Shown: positions 45,589-54,400 of the stretch, one piece after another
Numbering within the stretch: the stretch's first letter is position 1
Layout: every line of letters starts with the position of its first letter
DNA from: Dyadobacter sp. CY343
GTDB taxonomy: Bacteria > Bacteroidota > Bacteroidia > Cytophagales > Spirosomataceae
Reading direction: 5' to 3'
Assembly (NCBI RefSeq): GCF_021390335.1
Contig: NZ_JAJUXK010000009.1
Coordinates: 62,001 to 126,000, forward strand
Length of the DNA: 64,000 nucleotides
Program-made: the position numbers and the translations under genes
Notes under the pieces: model-generated
What the model was told of the DNA's origin: nothing
What the model saw: only the letters and a program-made list of their open reading frames with translations
Databases searched by the model: none

Positions 45589-45617
45589 CAAAATTACGAG
45601 GGTAATTAATATTTCAA
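45589..45617 (-). promoter_or_regulatory. Promoter of lepA
   Basis: On the minus strand TTG (45615-45617), an 18-base spacer and TAATTTTG (45589-45596) match the Bacteroidota promoter pattern. The -7 box ends 54 bases before the lepA ATG. Confidence 0.6.
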
Positions 45618-45643
45618 CTCCTTTTCTCAGCTATCTTAAAACT

Positions 45644-45677
45644 ATTAAAGCGAGAATGCCCAAATTCCCGCTTTAAT
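45644..45677 (-). terminator. Terminator after the zinc dehydrogenase gene
   Basis: Arms ATTAAAGCGGGAAT and ATTCTCGCTTTAAT (minus strand) pair over at least 11 positions with one G-U and a short loop TTGGGC. It lies 35 bases after the dehydrogenase stop, ending the putative fucose operon; the following T-tract is weak. Confidence 0.7.
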
Positions 45678-45711
45678 AAGTCTCTGCCTTGCCGGCAGGT
45701 ATAATTCAGGG

Positions 45712-46725
45712 TTAGTCCAGAGATACCATCGCTTTGATCACCCCGTTTGCAGGGTCGAGCCAGGATTCGAAACTATCTTTCACCCGATCGAAAGCCACCC
45801 GATGTGTAATGTAGGTTTTTGGGTCAACCAGGCCGCTTTTCATACTTGCAATTACGTGCTCGAAGTCGGCGCGGGTTGCATTGCGGCTGCTCATTAATGT
45901 GGCTTCCCGTTTGTGAAATTCGGGGTGGCTGAATGAAATATCGCCTTTTTGCAAACCTACCAGTACATATCTCCCGCCGTGGGCAAGGTAGGTAAATGCA
46001 GTATTGATCGCACGCAGACTGCCGGTGGCGTCGATGATCACGGTTGGCATTTCACCGTCGGTGAGGTTGGCGAGCGTGGCCGGCACGTTTTCGGTCAATG
46101 CATTGATAGTATGTGCTACGCCCAATTTTTCTTTGCAAAAAGCCAGTCTTGAATCGTTAATATCCAGTGCGATCACATGGACGCCCGCTATTCTTGCAAA
46201 TTCCATAGTTCCGAGACCAATAGGCCCGGCGCCTACAACCAGCACATTTTCGCCTTTTTGAACCATCGCTCTCCGCACACCGTGTGCGCCGATCGCCAGC
46301 GGTTCTACCAATGCAAGTTCGTCAAAGCTTAGCCCGTCGCCGTGAACCAGGGAATAGGAGGGGACGGAGAGGTACTCCACCATCCCGCCGTCAATATGTA
46401 CGCCGGAAACTTTTAAACTGGTGCAGCAATTGGGTTTTCCGTTCCGGCAGGCGACGCACTTTTTACAGTTGAAATAGGGGATAAATGTGACAATTTCGCC
46501 TACGGAAAAATCGCCGCGATCTGTTTCCACAATTTCTCCGGCCAATTCGTGACCCAATATTCTTGGATAATTAAAGAATGGCTGGGTACCTTCAAATGCA
46601 TGCAGGTCGGTGCCGCAAATGCCGATGCGCCTGATGCGGAGCAATGTATGTCCTTCCTGACTGGCAGGAGTGAGGGTATCTTCGTAAGAAAATTGCCCTG
46701 GTGTGGTGCAAACCAGCGTTTTCAT
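45712..46725 (-). CDS. Zinc-dependent alcohol dehydrogenase family protein
   Basis: A 337-residue medium-chain dehydrogenase. The catalytic zinc site includes the Cys of GICGTDLHAF, the GHELAGEIV His-Glu pair and a later Glu. The structural zinc site is CKKCVACRNGKPNCC. The NAD-binding fold has VLVVGAGPIGLGTM. The start at 46725 gives the typical N-terminus MKTLVCTTPGQF; the open frame extends further upstream without resemblance. It resembles sugar-acid and polyol dehydrogenases such as L-galactonate 5-dehydrogenase. It is the last gene behind an SDR and FucP, so a role in oxidising L-fucose-derived intermediates is plausible. Confidence 0.82.
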   Translation of the reverse strand: MKTLVCTTPGQFSYEDTLTPASQEGHTLLRIRRIGICGTDLHAFEGTQPFFNYPRILGHELAGEIVETDRGDFSVGEIVTFIPYFNCKKCVACRNGKPNCCTSLKVSGVHIDGGMVEYLSVPSYSLVHGDGLSFDELALVEPLAIGAHGVRRAMVQKGENVLVVGAGPIGLGTMEFARIAGVHVIALDINDSRLAFCKEKLGVAHTINALTENVPATLANLTDGEMPTVIIDATGSLRAINTAFTYLAHGGRYVLVGLQKGDISFSHPEFHKREATLMSSRNATRADFEHVIASMKSGLVDPKTYITHRVAFDRVKDSFESWLDPANGVIKAMVSLD

Positions 46726-46768
46726 TATAGTAACGTTAATTTTTCGTTGAGAAAATGGCGGCTCTGAA

Positions 46769-47566
46769 TTATGAATTGGCCAGCGCGCGGTCCAAATGCA
46801 CATAACCTCCGTCTACATAGATCAGCTGGCCCGTGGTGTGGCTTGAACGTTGTGAAAGCAGAAACACGGTCATATTCGCTATTTCTTCCGAGGTTGTCAT
46901 TCGGTTTTCCAGCGGAATATGGGCAGTGATTGATTGTAGTTTTTCAGCAGGATTTGGCAAAGTTTCTATCCAGCGCTCGTAAAGTGGCGTCCAGCATTCG
47001 GCCACGATCACCGAATTGACCCGGATCCCGTATTTCAAAAGCTCCACGGCCCACTCCCGCGTCAATGCATTTCTGCCGCCGTTTGCCGCCGCGTAAGCCG
47101 AAGTGCCGCCCTGGCCCGTATCCGCCGTTTTTGAACTGATATTTACAATTGCACCTTTGGATTCTTTTAAAGCAGGTAAAGCGTAATGCGCCATTAAATA
47201 GTAATGCACTACATTCTTGTGAAGTGAGGCGATAAATCCGTCATAATCACCGTTTTCCAGACCTACGCCATCGTTTACGCCCGCGTTGTTTACGAGGCCG
47301 TCGATTCTTCCGTATTTTTCTATCACTGCTTTAACTGCCTTTTCGGATTCTTCCGGGCGGGTCAGCTCAGCTGCTACCTGAAAGGATTCAAAGCCTTTTG
47401 AAGCCAGCTCGGTCACCAGTTTCTGGTTATCATTTTCATTTCTGCCCACAATAACCGGAATCGCGCCTTCTTTGGCCAAAACCTGAACAATACCTTCGCC
47501 AATGCCCTTTGCACCGCCTGTGACTATGATTATTTTATTAAAAAGCTGTAAATCCATGGTATTCAA
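46769..47566 (-). CDS. Short-chain dehydrogenase, possible sugar oxidoreductase
   Basis: A 265-residue SDR. The cofactor motif is TGGAKGIGEGI (17-27), NNAG is at 93-96, the catalytic Ser is in VNISSK (144-145) and Tyr158 is in TSAYAA. The position of the catalytic Lys, four residues after Tyr, is Asn162 (YAAANGG, codon AAC), which is unusual for the family. The rest of the active-site region (LTREWAVELLKYGIRVN) is well formed. It lies between FucP and a zinc dehydrogenase, suggesting oxidation of L-fucose or a related sugar or sugar acid. An activity without the Lys is uncertain. Confidence 0.82.
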   Translation of the reverse strand: MNTMDLQLFNKIIIVTGGAKGIGEGIVQVLAKEGAIPVIVGRNENDNQKLVTELASKGFESFQVAAELTRPEESEKAVKAVIEKYGRIDGLVNNAGVNDGVGLENGDYDGFIASLHKNVVHYYLMAHYALPALKESKGAIVNISSKTADTGQGGTSAYAAANGGRNALTREWAVELLKYGIRVNSVIVAECWTPLYERWIETLPNPAEKLQSITAHIPLENRMTTSEEIANMTVFLLSQRSSHTTGQLIYVDGGYVHLDRALANS

Positions 47567-47594
47567 ATTGAAATAAAACCGAAATCGATGAATG

Positions 47595-48848
47595 TTAATG
47601 CGCCGTGCCCAGCGTTACTTTTTTAATCTTATTGTTCCTGATTGCGAAGTATAGTACTACCAGAAAGCAAACCGCCGGTACCACATACGCCGTTTGTATG
47701 GACGAAATATCCGACACCTGACCCATAATTACAGGAAAAAAAGCACCGCCAACGATGGACATGATCACCAGCGAGGAGCCTATTTTGGTTTTCTCCCCAA
47801 GACCTCTGATACTTAATGCAAATATGGTCGGGAACATGATCGACATGAAGAACTGAACGCCGACGAGCGCATATACTGCTGCCATACCCGTGGTAGTCAC
47901 CGCCAATGCAAGCAGCACCACGTTGATCACGCTATAAAGTGCCAGCAGACGGGGAGGAGCCACAAAACGCATCAGATAAGTACCTATAAACCGGCCGATC
48001 ATAAAGCTTAGAAACGCGCCGGATAACAAGTAAGCCGCCGTCTTCTCATCAATACCAGCCACTTTATCCGCGAAACGAATGAAAAAGCTGCTGATACAAA
48101 CCTGCGCACCCACATAGAAAAATTGGGCTAGTGTGCCCAGCAGCAGATTTTTTTCACCCCAAATCGAGCCGCTCACTGCCCCGGGAGTTTCCTCTTCATC
48201 TTTTATTTCGGGAAGCGTTGTGCGCCAGATCAGAATTGCTACCAAAAGCACCACAATACCGATCACTATAAAAGGTACCTGTACCGAAGCCGCTTCTGCA
48301 TTCAGGTAAGTATCAAGTTCTTCACCCGACATTGCCAGCTGCTCCTGGTCGGTAAGCGTTTTGCCGGAAAGAATGAATGTACCTCCCATTAAAGGCGCCA
48401 GAAAAGCGGCGAGGCCGTTAAAAGATTGTGCAAAATTCAACCGCTGCGTCGCTGAGTCAGGGTCGCCGAGCACAGTTATATAGGGATTTGCAGCCGTTTC
48501 AAGCATGGTAAGCCCGCTGGCGATGATGAACAATGCGATCAGGAAAAAGCCGAAATGCCGCATTTCTGCTGCGGGATAAAATAGGAATGTGCCGAATGCA
48601 AATAGGAGCAAGCCGAGGGTAATTCCAGCTTTATATCCGAATCGTTTCATGAATAGTCCGGCAGGAAGCGCGATCAGGAAGTAGGCAATATAAGAAGCGG
48701 AGTCAATAAGCGCAGATTCAAAGTCGCTGAGCTGGCAGGCTTTCTTTAAATGCGGGATCAGAATCGGATTGAGATTGAGGGCAAAACCCCAGAGAAAAAA
48801 TAACGATGTGATAAGAATAACAGCCAGCCGCGTTTTACGATCGGTCAT
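47595..48848 (-). CDS. fucP: L-fucose:proton symporter (FucP family)
   Basis: A 417-residue major facilitator with about twelve membrane helices. The N-terminus FFLWGFALNLNPILIPHLKK and FESALIDSASYIAYFLIALP match FucP, including acidic residues in helix 1-2 region that couple protons. The central LETAANPYITVLGDPDSATQRLNFAQSFNGLA is also typical (the key part is TAANPYITVLG). The start at 48848 is chosen over an upstream in-frame ATG because MTDRKTRLAV leads straight into helix 1. The SDR follows after 28 bases. The substrate could also be another deoxy-sugar or hexose. Confidence 0.88.
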   Translation of the reverse strand: MTDRKTRLAVILITSLFFLWGFALNLNPILIPHLKKACQLSDFESALIDSASYIAYFLIALPAGLFMKRFGYKAGITLGLLLFAFGTFLFYPAAEMRHFGFFLIALFIIASGLTMLETAANPYITVLGDPDSATQRLNFAQSFNGLAAFLAPLMGGTFILSGKTLTDQEQLAMSGEELDTYLNAEAASVQVPFIVIGIVVLLVAILIWRTTLPEIKDEEETPGAVSGSIWGEKNLLLGTLAQFFYVGAQVCISSFFIRFADKVAGIDEKTAAYLLSGAFLSFMIGRFIGTYLMRFVAPPRLLALYSVINVVLLALAVTTTGMAAVYALVGVQFFMSIMFPTIFALSIRGLGEKTKIGSSLVIMSIVGGAFFPVIMGQVSDISSIQTAYVVPAVCFLVVLYFAIRNNKIKKVTLGTAH

Positions 48849-48948
48849 AGAGGTCGGAATTAGTGATGCAGGTATAAGTGTAAAATAAGACAATTCAACT
48901 CAAAGGTGTTTTATTTTTTTTATACTGAATCCGACCTCCAAACGGTAG

Positions 48949-49698
48949 CTACCTCATATTGAGCAGGTATTGCAACTCGTCTTTCTTCCGTCGCGATACT
49001 TCCACCCGCGAGCCGTCCCGGAGGATGATAAATTCGCTGTTATTACTGATGCGGACCACGTGATCGAGGTTCACCAGGTGTGATTTGTGCGTGCGCAGAA
49101 ACTGGGACTGTTCGAGAACATGCTCAAAATGTTTGAGTGTTTTGCTGGCTAAAAATGGACGTTTGTCTGTAAAATGTATTATTGTGTAGTTGCGATCCGC
49201 TTCGAGGCGCAGGATTTCGTGTGTAGAGAAGAAGAAAACACCTGAGTTTGACGGAACCGCTAGGCGAAAGTCCCTCACTTCTCTCTTTTCAATTTTTCTA
49301 AGAAAATTGTCGTGCAGCTGCCTTTTCTGGTTTTTTAAATCGCGCTTTTTCTGGTGCCGCTTCACGACGCGGATCAGTTCGTCGGGATCAAGAGGTTTTA
49401 GCAGAAAGCCTAGTGCGCTGAACTGCACTGCCTGAATCGCATATTTGTTGTAAGCAGTCGTAAAGATGACGTCGAAGTCGGGGTCAGGGAATGCGTCGAA
49501 TAACTCGAACCCGTTTTGGTTGGGCATTTCAATATCGAGAAACACGATGTCGGGAGCGTAAAAATCCAGAATTTCCTTCGCTTCCTGCACAGAGCAGGCT
49601 TCTCTGATCTCAGATATTTCAGGTACAAATGTGCGGATATGGTATTGCAGCACATTACGCGCACGCAGTTCATCGTCAACTATTAAAACTTTTATCAT
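48949..49698 (-). CDS. LytTR-family response regulator
   Basis: A 249-residue response regulator. The receiver has IVDDELRARN, phosphoacceptor Asp55 in IVFLDIEMPN and Lys in FLLKPLD. A basic linker (RHQKKRDLKNQKRQL) leads to the LytTR domain, with THEILRLEADRNYTIIHF and FLRTHKSHLVNLDHVVRI. The start at 49698 gives MIKVLIVDDE. No kinase gene is adjacent, so its partner lies elsewhere. It precedes fucP by 100 bases on the same strand and could control the sugar genes, or be independent. Confidence 0.9.
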   Translation of the reverse strand: MIKVLIVDDELRARNVLQYHIRTFVPEISEIREACSVQEAKEILDFYAPDIVFLDIEMPNQNGFELFDAFPDPDFDVIFTTAYNKYAIQAVQFSALGFLLKPLDPDELIRVVKRHQKKRDLKNQKRQLHDNFLRKIEKREVRDFRLAVPSNSGVFFFSTHEILRLEADRNYTIIHFTDKRPFLASKTLKHFEHVLEQSQFLRTHKSHLVNLDHVVRISNNSEFIILRDGSRVEVSRRKKDELQYLLNMR

Positions 49699-49954
49699 AG
49701 TGTGGAAGGGGATTAGACTTGCGGACTTGTAGTTTCTGCTAAGTTTTCTCCGCAAGGTAAGTGTGGGAGCCGCATCTGTCGGTTTTAATGTGTAAGTGGT
49801 ACAAGCCGATTATTAAAAGGAAGCTTCAAAATCCCCGCTAATTTCCATTTAGTCACCGCGGCTAGCCGCAGGCTAATTGAACTAGTCGTCCTTTCCGTAG
49901 GAGGTTATGTTTGTGATTCATTCACTTACTGATGAATCACTCAATTTCTTAACT

Positions 49955-51607
49955 ATGAAAATGTATCAAATTCTGCTCGCTTTTCTCTTCCTTACTCAGT
50001 TCTCATTTGCCCAGGCTCCGGAAAAATTCAGTTTTCAGGGTGTAGCCCGGAATGCGGAAGGCAAATTGGTCGCCAGCCGCGATGTAAGTATCCGCATCTC
50101 AATTCGTCCGGAAACTGCACTAGGCAGCCCGGTTTACCAGGAAACACACACAGCCAAGACTACGGCAAATGGTATTTTCACTATCCAGGTAGGCGGAGGC
50201 GCAGGTCTGTCTGGCCAGATGAACAACATTGACTGGAAATCCGGCAAGTATTTCCTGCAAGTTGAAATGGACATAGATGGTGCCGGTAATTATACAGATT
50301 TTGGTATAACGCAGCTATTGAGCGTGCCTTATGCTATTCATGCTACGGAATCTGTCGAAGCGGCTAGTGCTCAGCATGCGAATACGGCGGATGAAGCGGG
50401 GAGGTGGAAGAATGATGATCCGATTGTGCAAGAAGGTATGTTGCAAGAGGGAGCGGAGGTATCTAATTTAGAATGGATCCCAAACAGAGTTAGGTTGATG
50501 TGGTATCCAAAAAAGGCAGCTTTCCGATTTGGGCGATTGCATGGAAGCACCGTTTGGTCCGACAATACTATAGGAGACTTTTCCTTTGCAGGCGGAGTAA
50601 ATGCCATTGCAAGCAAAAGTCATTCATTTGCATATGGATCAGAAGCAACCGCTACAGGGAATGATGCCATTGCGCTTGGGCAAAGTGCAGAGGCTACTGG
50701 AAAAACATCTATCGCGTTTGGGTTTTTAGCGAAGGCTATAGGCGATCTCTCGATCGCAATAGGAACAGAAGTTAAGAGTTTTGGATCGAATTCAGCAGCA
50801 TTAGGATTTAACGTCCAAAGCAATTCAAGATTTGGTGTTGTATTGGGAGCCGCCAATGATATTTCGGATGCAGTTGAGGATGAAATTAAGCCAACCCAAC
50901 GTCTTTTTCAGATAGGTAATGGCGATGTGAAATCATATGCCGCTCGCAGTAACGCACTCACAATCCTACGCAATGGTAATGTTGGAATTGGGAACAATGC
51001 ACTAGCGCCAACACACATACTAGACGTTGGAAGCAGGATTCGGTTGAGAAGTAATGAAGGAGCTAACACTGCGGGGCTATTTTTAGATAATTTAAATAAT
51101 GTTCCATATTGCTTTATTGGAGGTGTTAATGATTCAGAGGCGGGATTTTACTTTGAGGAAGGTGCGGCATGGCGATTCAAGGTGAACAAAAATGGTAGCG
51201 CGTGGCTAGCGGGCACTCTTACGCAAAATTCTGATATCCGACTGAAAGAATACCTGAAACCACTTAACGGAAGTCTTGGAAAACTCTATGATTTAAAAGG
51301 ATACCATTACCAATGGAAAGACAAAACCAGAAGTCAGGCATTACAAACGGGTTTGATCGCCCAGGAAGTTGAAACGGTTTTCCCTGAGCTGGTCGAAACA
51401 GATAAGGAAGGTTATAAGTCCGTTAACTACATTGGTTTAATCCCGCACTTACTGGAAGCTGTAAAGGAATTGAAGCAGGAGAACAGCCGGTTGAGTGATG
51501 AAAATGCAAAGCTGACTTCGAAAGCAAATGAATTTGGCGACCTGGAAAAAAGGTTGGAAGCAATAGAAGCGAGTCTGGCAAAAGATCCTTCAATTTCAGT
51601 TAAATAA
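49955..51607 (+). CDS. Surface protein with YadA-head-like repeats and S74 chaperone
   Basis: A 550-residue secreted protein. A signal peptide (MYQILLAFLFLTQFSFAQ) supports the start at 49955. The N-terminal domain (about 20-140, FSFQGVARNAEGKLVASRDV) is a beta-sandwich-like module frequent in Bacteroidota tail-fibre-like proteins. Between about 205 and 290 are 14-15-residue repeats such as AYGSEATATGNDAIALGQSA and SIAFGFLAKAIGDLSIAIG, as in trimeric YadA heads. The C-terminus is an S74 intramolecular chaperone with SDIRLKEYLKPL, GLIAQEVETVFPELV and YIGLIPHLLEAVKEL, ending in a trimerising coiled coil. The protein probably trimerises, and the chaperone may self-cleave. Role: adhesion or surface fibre. 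Confidence 0.85.
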   Translation: MKMYQILLAFLFLTQFSFAQAPEKFSFQGVARNAEGKLVASRDVSIRISIRPETALGSPVYQETHTAKTTANGIFTIQVGGGAGLSGQMNNIDWKSGKYFLQVEMDIDGAGNYTDFGITQLLSVPYAIHATESVEAASAQHANTADEAGRWKNDDPIVQEGMLQEGAEVSNLEWIPNRVRLMWYPKKAAFRFGRLHGSTVWSDNTIGDFSFAGGVNAIASKSHSFAYGSEATATGNDAIALGQSAEATGKTSIAFGFLAKAIGDLSIAIGTEVKSFGSNSAALGFNVQSNSRFGVVLGAANDISDAVEDEIKPTQRLFQIGNGDVKSYAARSNALTILRNGNVGIGNNALAPTHILDVGSRIRLRSNEGANTAGLFLDNLNNVPYCFIGGVNDSEAGFYFEEGAAWRFKVNKNGSAWLAGTLTQNSDIRLKEYLKPLNGSLGKLYDLKGYHYQWKDKTRSQALQTGLIAQEVETVFPELVETDKEGYKSVNYIGLIPHLLEAVKELKQENSRLSDENAKLTSKANEFGDLEKRLEAIEASLAKDPSISVK

Positions 51608-51613
51608 CACTAC

Positions 51614-51862
51614 ATGAACATCTTAATATGGATGTGCCTGATCGTCGATCTTACTGCTGCGGTTTTTCTTATAGTCAGTTCCATGAGCTCCGAACAGGAC
51701 TCAGCCGGAAAAGGGATGGTCATGTTACCTGTACTCTTACTGATTAGCCTGGTCGCCCTGTCTTATTATTTAATGCAGAAGCAGCACCTCAGCTGGTCGC
51801 TCGTTGTGAGCGGCCTGCCCGTGATCGTGATCGTCTACCTCCTCTTTATCTCAGTGACCTGA
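51614..51862 (+). CDS. Small membrane protein
   Basis: An 82-residue protein with three predicted membrane helices (about 4-22, 35-54 and 60-80) and few other features. I do not recognise a family. It starts 6 bases after the S74 protein gene and so may be co-transcribed. Its 3' end overlaps that of the convergent cydB by 12 bases. Confidence 0.5.
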   Translation: MNILIWMCLIVDLTAAVFLIVSSMSSEQDSAGKGMVMLPVLLLISLVALSYYLMQKQHLSWSLVVSGLPVIVIVYLLFISVT

Positions 51863-52870
51863 TTGCTCCTGATAAGGTTTGTTTTGAAAACTGTAAATCA
51901 GGTAAAACAATGCAGGAAGGATGAATACGCTGCCCAATAATAGCGCCATTCCAAGTGCCTGCATTGTTTTTTCCTGCCCGCTGTGTTCCATTAATGATAA
52001 GTACCCGTTTTTCAGAATTACAATATTTGGGAAATGCCGGAATGTTGTGGTCAGCAAAATCATAGTTACCTGAAAACCCGCCAGCGGTCGCAGCAAGCGA
52101 ATTTTTCCCTGATAAAGCTGGTACCACATAAATATCAGTGACAGTGTCGCCGCGATGATCGCGATTCTTCCAACCCAATTTCCAAACACCCATTCCAGCA
52201 AAGGAATTTTTTCAAAGTAAGCGGCGGTGAAAACAAGAATGCCGCACAGAACAGCAGCAATATTGAAAAACTGCGCTTTGTGCGCGAAACGAAGCCTGTC
52301 CGTATCATTTTCAGCCTCCCCGATCAAATAAACCGACGCCAGGAAGCCGCAAATGGCGGTGGTGAAAAGCCCTACTGCTACTGAAAACCAGTTGAGCCAG
52401 CTGAAAATATAAGCTTCCAGAAATGTGTCAGCCTCAGGATCAATATGCCCTGAAACAGCGCTGCCCGCTATTATACCTAAAAACAAAGGTGTAATGAAGC
52501 TTGAAATAGCAAAGATGGTATTGTAAATAGACTGCATATCGTCCACTACCGCGTCGTAATGCCGGAAAGTGAATGCGGTACCCCGCGCAATAATGCCCAT
52601 TAACATCACCGTTAATGGAATATGCAGATAGATTGACATCGTGGAATAGATCACTGGAAAACCCACAAACAAGATCACAATCGCAATAATCAGCCACATG
52701 TGATTAGCCTCCCAGATCGGGCCGATCGCAGAATACAGCGTTCTACGCGTGACCGCTTTGTTCTTTTTCGAAGTAAATAATTCAATAATACCCGCCCCAA
52801 AATCCGCCCCGCCCAGCAGCAGATACAGCAGAATAGAAGTCCAGAGAAATGTGATGACGACGTATAGCAT
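51851..52870 (-). CDS. cydB: Cytochrome bd oxidase subunit II
   Basis: A 339-residue integral membrane subunit of cytochrome bd quinol oxidase. MLYVVITFLWTSILLYLLLG begins the first helix, followed by GGADFGAGIIELF and PIWEANHMWLI, all characteristic. Eight to nine helices are visible. The start at 52870 is preferred because the in-frame upstream part translates TGAATGAG-type repeats. The subunit stabilises CydA and its haems for oxygen reduction under low oxygen. It lies downstream of cydA in the same direction. Confidence 0.93.
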   Translation of the reverse strand: MLYVVITFLWTSILLYLLLGGADFGAGIIELFTSKKNKAVTRRTLYSAIGPIWEANHMWLIIAIVILFVGFPVIYSTMSIYLHIPLTVMLMGIIARGTAFTFRHYDAVVDDMQSIYNTIFAISSFITPLFLGIIAGSAVSGHIDPEADTFLEAYIFSWLNWFSVAVGLFTTAICGFLASVYLIGEAENDTDRLRFAHKAQFFNIAAVLCGILVFTAAYFEKIPLLEWVFGNWVGRIAIIAATLSLIFMWYQLYQGKIRLLRPLAGFQVTMILLTTTFRHFPNIVILKNGYLSLMEHSGQEKTMQALGMALLLGSVFILPALFYLIYSFQNKPYQEQSGH

Positions 52871-53019
52871 TTGCAGTGAGTGAATAAGTGAATAAGTGAT
52901 GAGTGAATGGGTGAATGTTTTTGGGAGGAGGGAGGAACGGAGGAAGGAGGACGGGTAAGTTAGTTCAGTCATAAACTTCTCTTCTCCCTTTCCTCCTTCC
53001 TCCCTTCTCCCTTTCCTCC
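52871..53019. repeat. Low-complexity inverted tracts between cydA and cydB
   Basis: This 149-base gap contains TGAATAAG/TGAATGGG-type repeats (52874-52912), a purine-rich tract (GGGAGGAGGGAGGAACGG.., about 52921-52951) and a pyrimidine-rich tract (CCTCCTTCCTCCC.., about 52983-53018). The last two can pair with each other as a long imperfect hairpin. The elements resemble degenerate dispersed repeats rather than a gene. Confidence 0.65.
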
Positions 53020-54330
53020 CTATTCCCGATCATACAACGTCCCTACCATTTTGATCTGGCGGTATAGCATAAAGACTACGAAAATAGCGAGGGAGATGTA
53101 GACGCCGGTAAACAGATAAAATGAATATGCAATGCCGGGCATGGGCGTAACCGCATCGGCCGTGCGCATTACATTGTAGATAATCCACGGTTGCCTCCCC
53201 ACTTCCGTCACCGTCCAGCCTGCTTCCACAGCGATGAAACCCAGCGGCGTTGCGAATACGAAAAGTTTAAGCAACCACTTGGATGTCAGCCAGTCGCGCT
53301 TTTTCCAGAGAGCCAGAAAATACACAAGCGAAATCCCCATCATCGCCATTCCCATTCCAACCATGATCTGAAACGCATAATGCGTGATCGCAACCGGCGG
53401 GTGGTTCTCGGCTGGGATTTTATCAAGTCCGGTGACTTCCGTTTCAAAATCTCCATGCGCCAGAAAGCTTAGAAAGCCCGGAAGTTTGATCGCGTATTTT
53501 ACTTCCTTATTTGCTTCGTCGGGAATACCTCCCAGGATCAGCGATGCGGATTTTTCGGTATGAAAATGTGCTTCCATCGCCGCGAGTTTGGCAGGTTGCC
53601 GCACAGCCACATCTTTCGCTGAAATATCGCCGCTCAGTGGTTGCAGAATAGCAGCGGCGCAACCGAATATGGCCGCGATCGTAAAGGATTTGGTATGAAA
53701 AAGCACATTTTGACCCCGCATGATCATCAACGCATGCACGCCCGCAACCGCAAAACCGGTCGCTACAAAGGCAGCGATCGTCATGTGAAGCGCCTGTGAA
53801 AACCAAGCCTTGTTGAACATCGCCGCAATAGGATCGATATTGAGATACTGACCATCTACGAAGTCAAAACCAGCCGGGCTGTTCATCCACGCATTTGCAG
53901 CGACTACGAGAATGCCCGAAGCCAGCCCGCTCACACCCACGATCACGCCGGTAAACCAATGAAACCATTTATTGAACCGATCCCAGCCGTAGAGAAAAAA
54001 GCCCAGCGCAATCGCTTCAATAAAAAATGCCGTTCCTTCAAGAGAAAACGGCATTCCGAAAATCGGTCCGGCATGTTTCATGAATTCCGGCCAGAGCAGG
54101 CCCAGCTCGAAAGAAAGGACCGTGCCCGAAACGGCGCCGGTCGCAAAGAAAATCGCGACTCCTTTGCTCCAAGCTTTGGTGACATTCTTGTAAACTATCT
54201 GGTCGGTTTTTAACCAGTAATAATGGGATACCGCCATAAAAAACGGCATCACCATACCAATACATGAAAAAATAATATGGAATCCCAGAGAAAGGGCCAT
54301 TTGGGATCTCGCAGCAATGAAATCGTCCAT
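53020..54330 (-). CDS. cydA: Cytochrome bd oxidase subunit I
   Basis: A 436-residue catalytic subunit holding the three haems. His18-like ligand is in LGFHIIFSCIGM, SLEGTAFFIEAIALG carries the conserved Glu, QALHMTIAAFVATG the haem His, and VTEVGRQPWIIYNVMRT the GRQPW motif and Met region. The quinol-binding Q-loop is short (around KLPGFLSFLAHGDFETE), as in the short-loop or CIO-like group, which agrees with the length below the E. coli form. It forms an operon with cydB. A candidate promoter is at 54353-54379. Confidence 0.94.
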   Translation of the reverse strand: MDDFIAARSQMALSLGFHIIFSCIGMVMPFFMAVSHYYWLKTDQIVYKNVTKAWSKGVAIFFATGAVSGTVLSFELGLLWPEFMKHAGPIFGMPFSLEGTAFFIEAIALGFFLYGWDRFNKWFHWFTGVIVGVSGLASGILVVAANAWMNSPAGFDFVDGQYLNIDPIAAMFNKAWFSQALHMTIAAFVATGFAVAGVHALMIMRGQNVLFHTKSFTIAAIFGCAAAILQPLSGDISAKDVAVRQPAKLAAMEAHFHTEKSASLILGGIPDEANKEVKYAIKLPGFLSFLAHGDFETEVTGLDKIPAENHPPVAITHYAFQIMVGMGMAMMGISLVYFLALWKKRDWLTSKWLLKLFVFATPLGFIAVEAGWTVTEVGRQPWIIYNVMRTADAVTPMPGIAYSFYLFTGVYISLAIFVVFMLYRQIKMVGTLYDRE

Positions 54331-54352
54331 TTGGAGTTGAATTAAGGCAGTT

Positions 54353-54379
54353 CAAAACTAATGAATGCTATTAATACAA
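54353..54379 (-). promoter_or_regulatory. Candidate promoter of cydAB
   Basis: On the minus strand TTG (54377-54379), 16 bases, then TAGTTTTG (54353-54360) matches the Bacteroidota pattern with a slightly short spacer. The box ends 22 bases before the cydA ATG. Confidence 0.5.
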
Positions 54380-54400
54380 CCGCTTTTAAATGGAAAAGAA

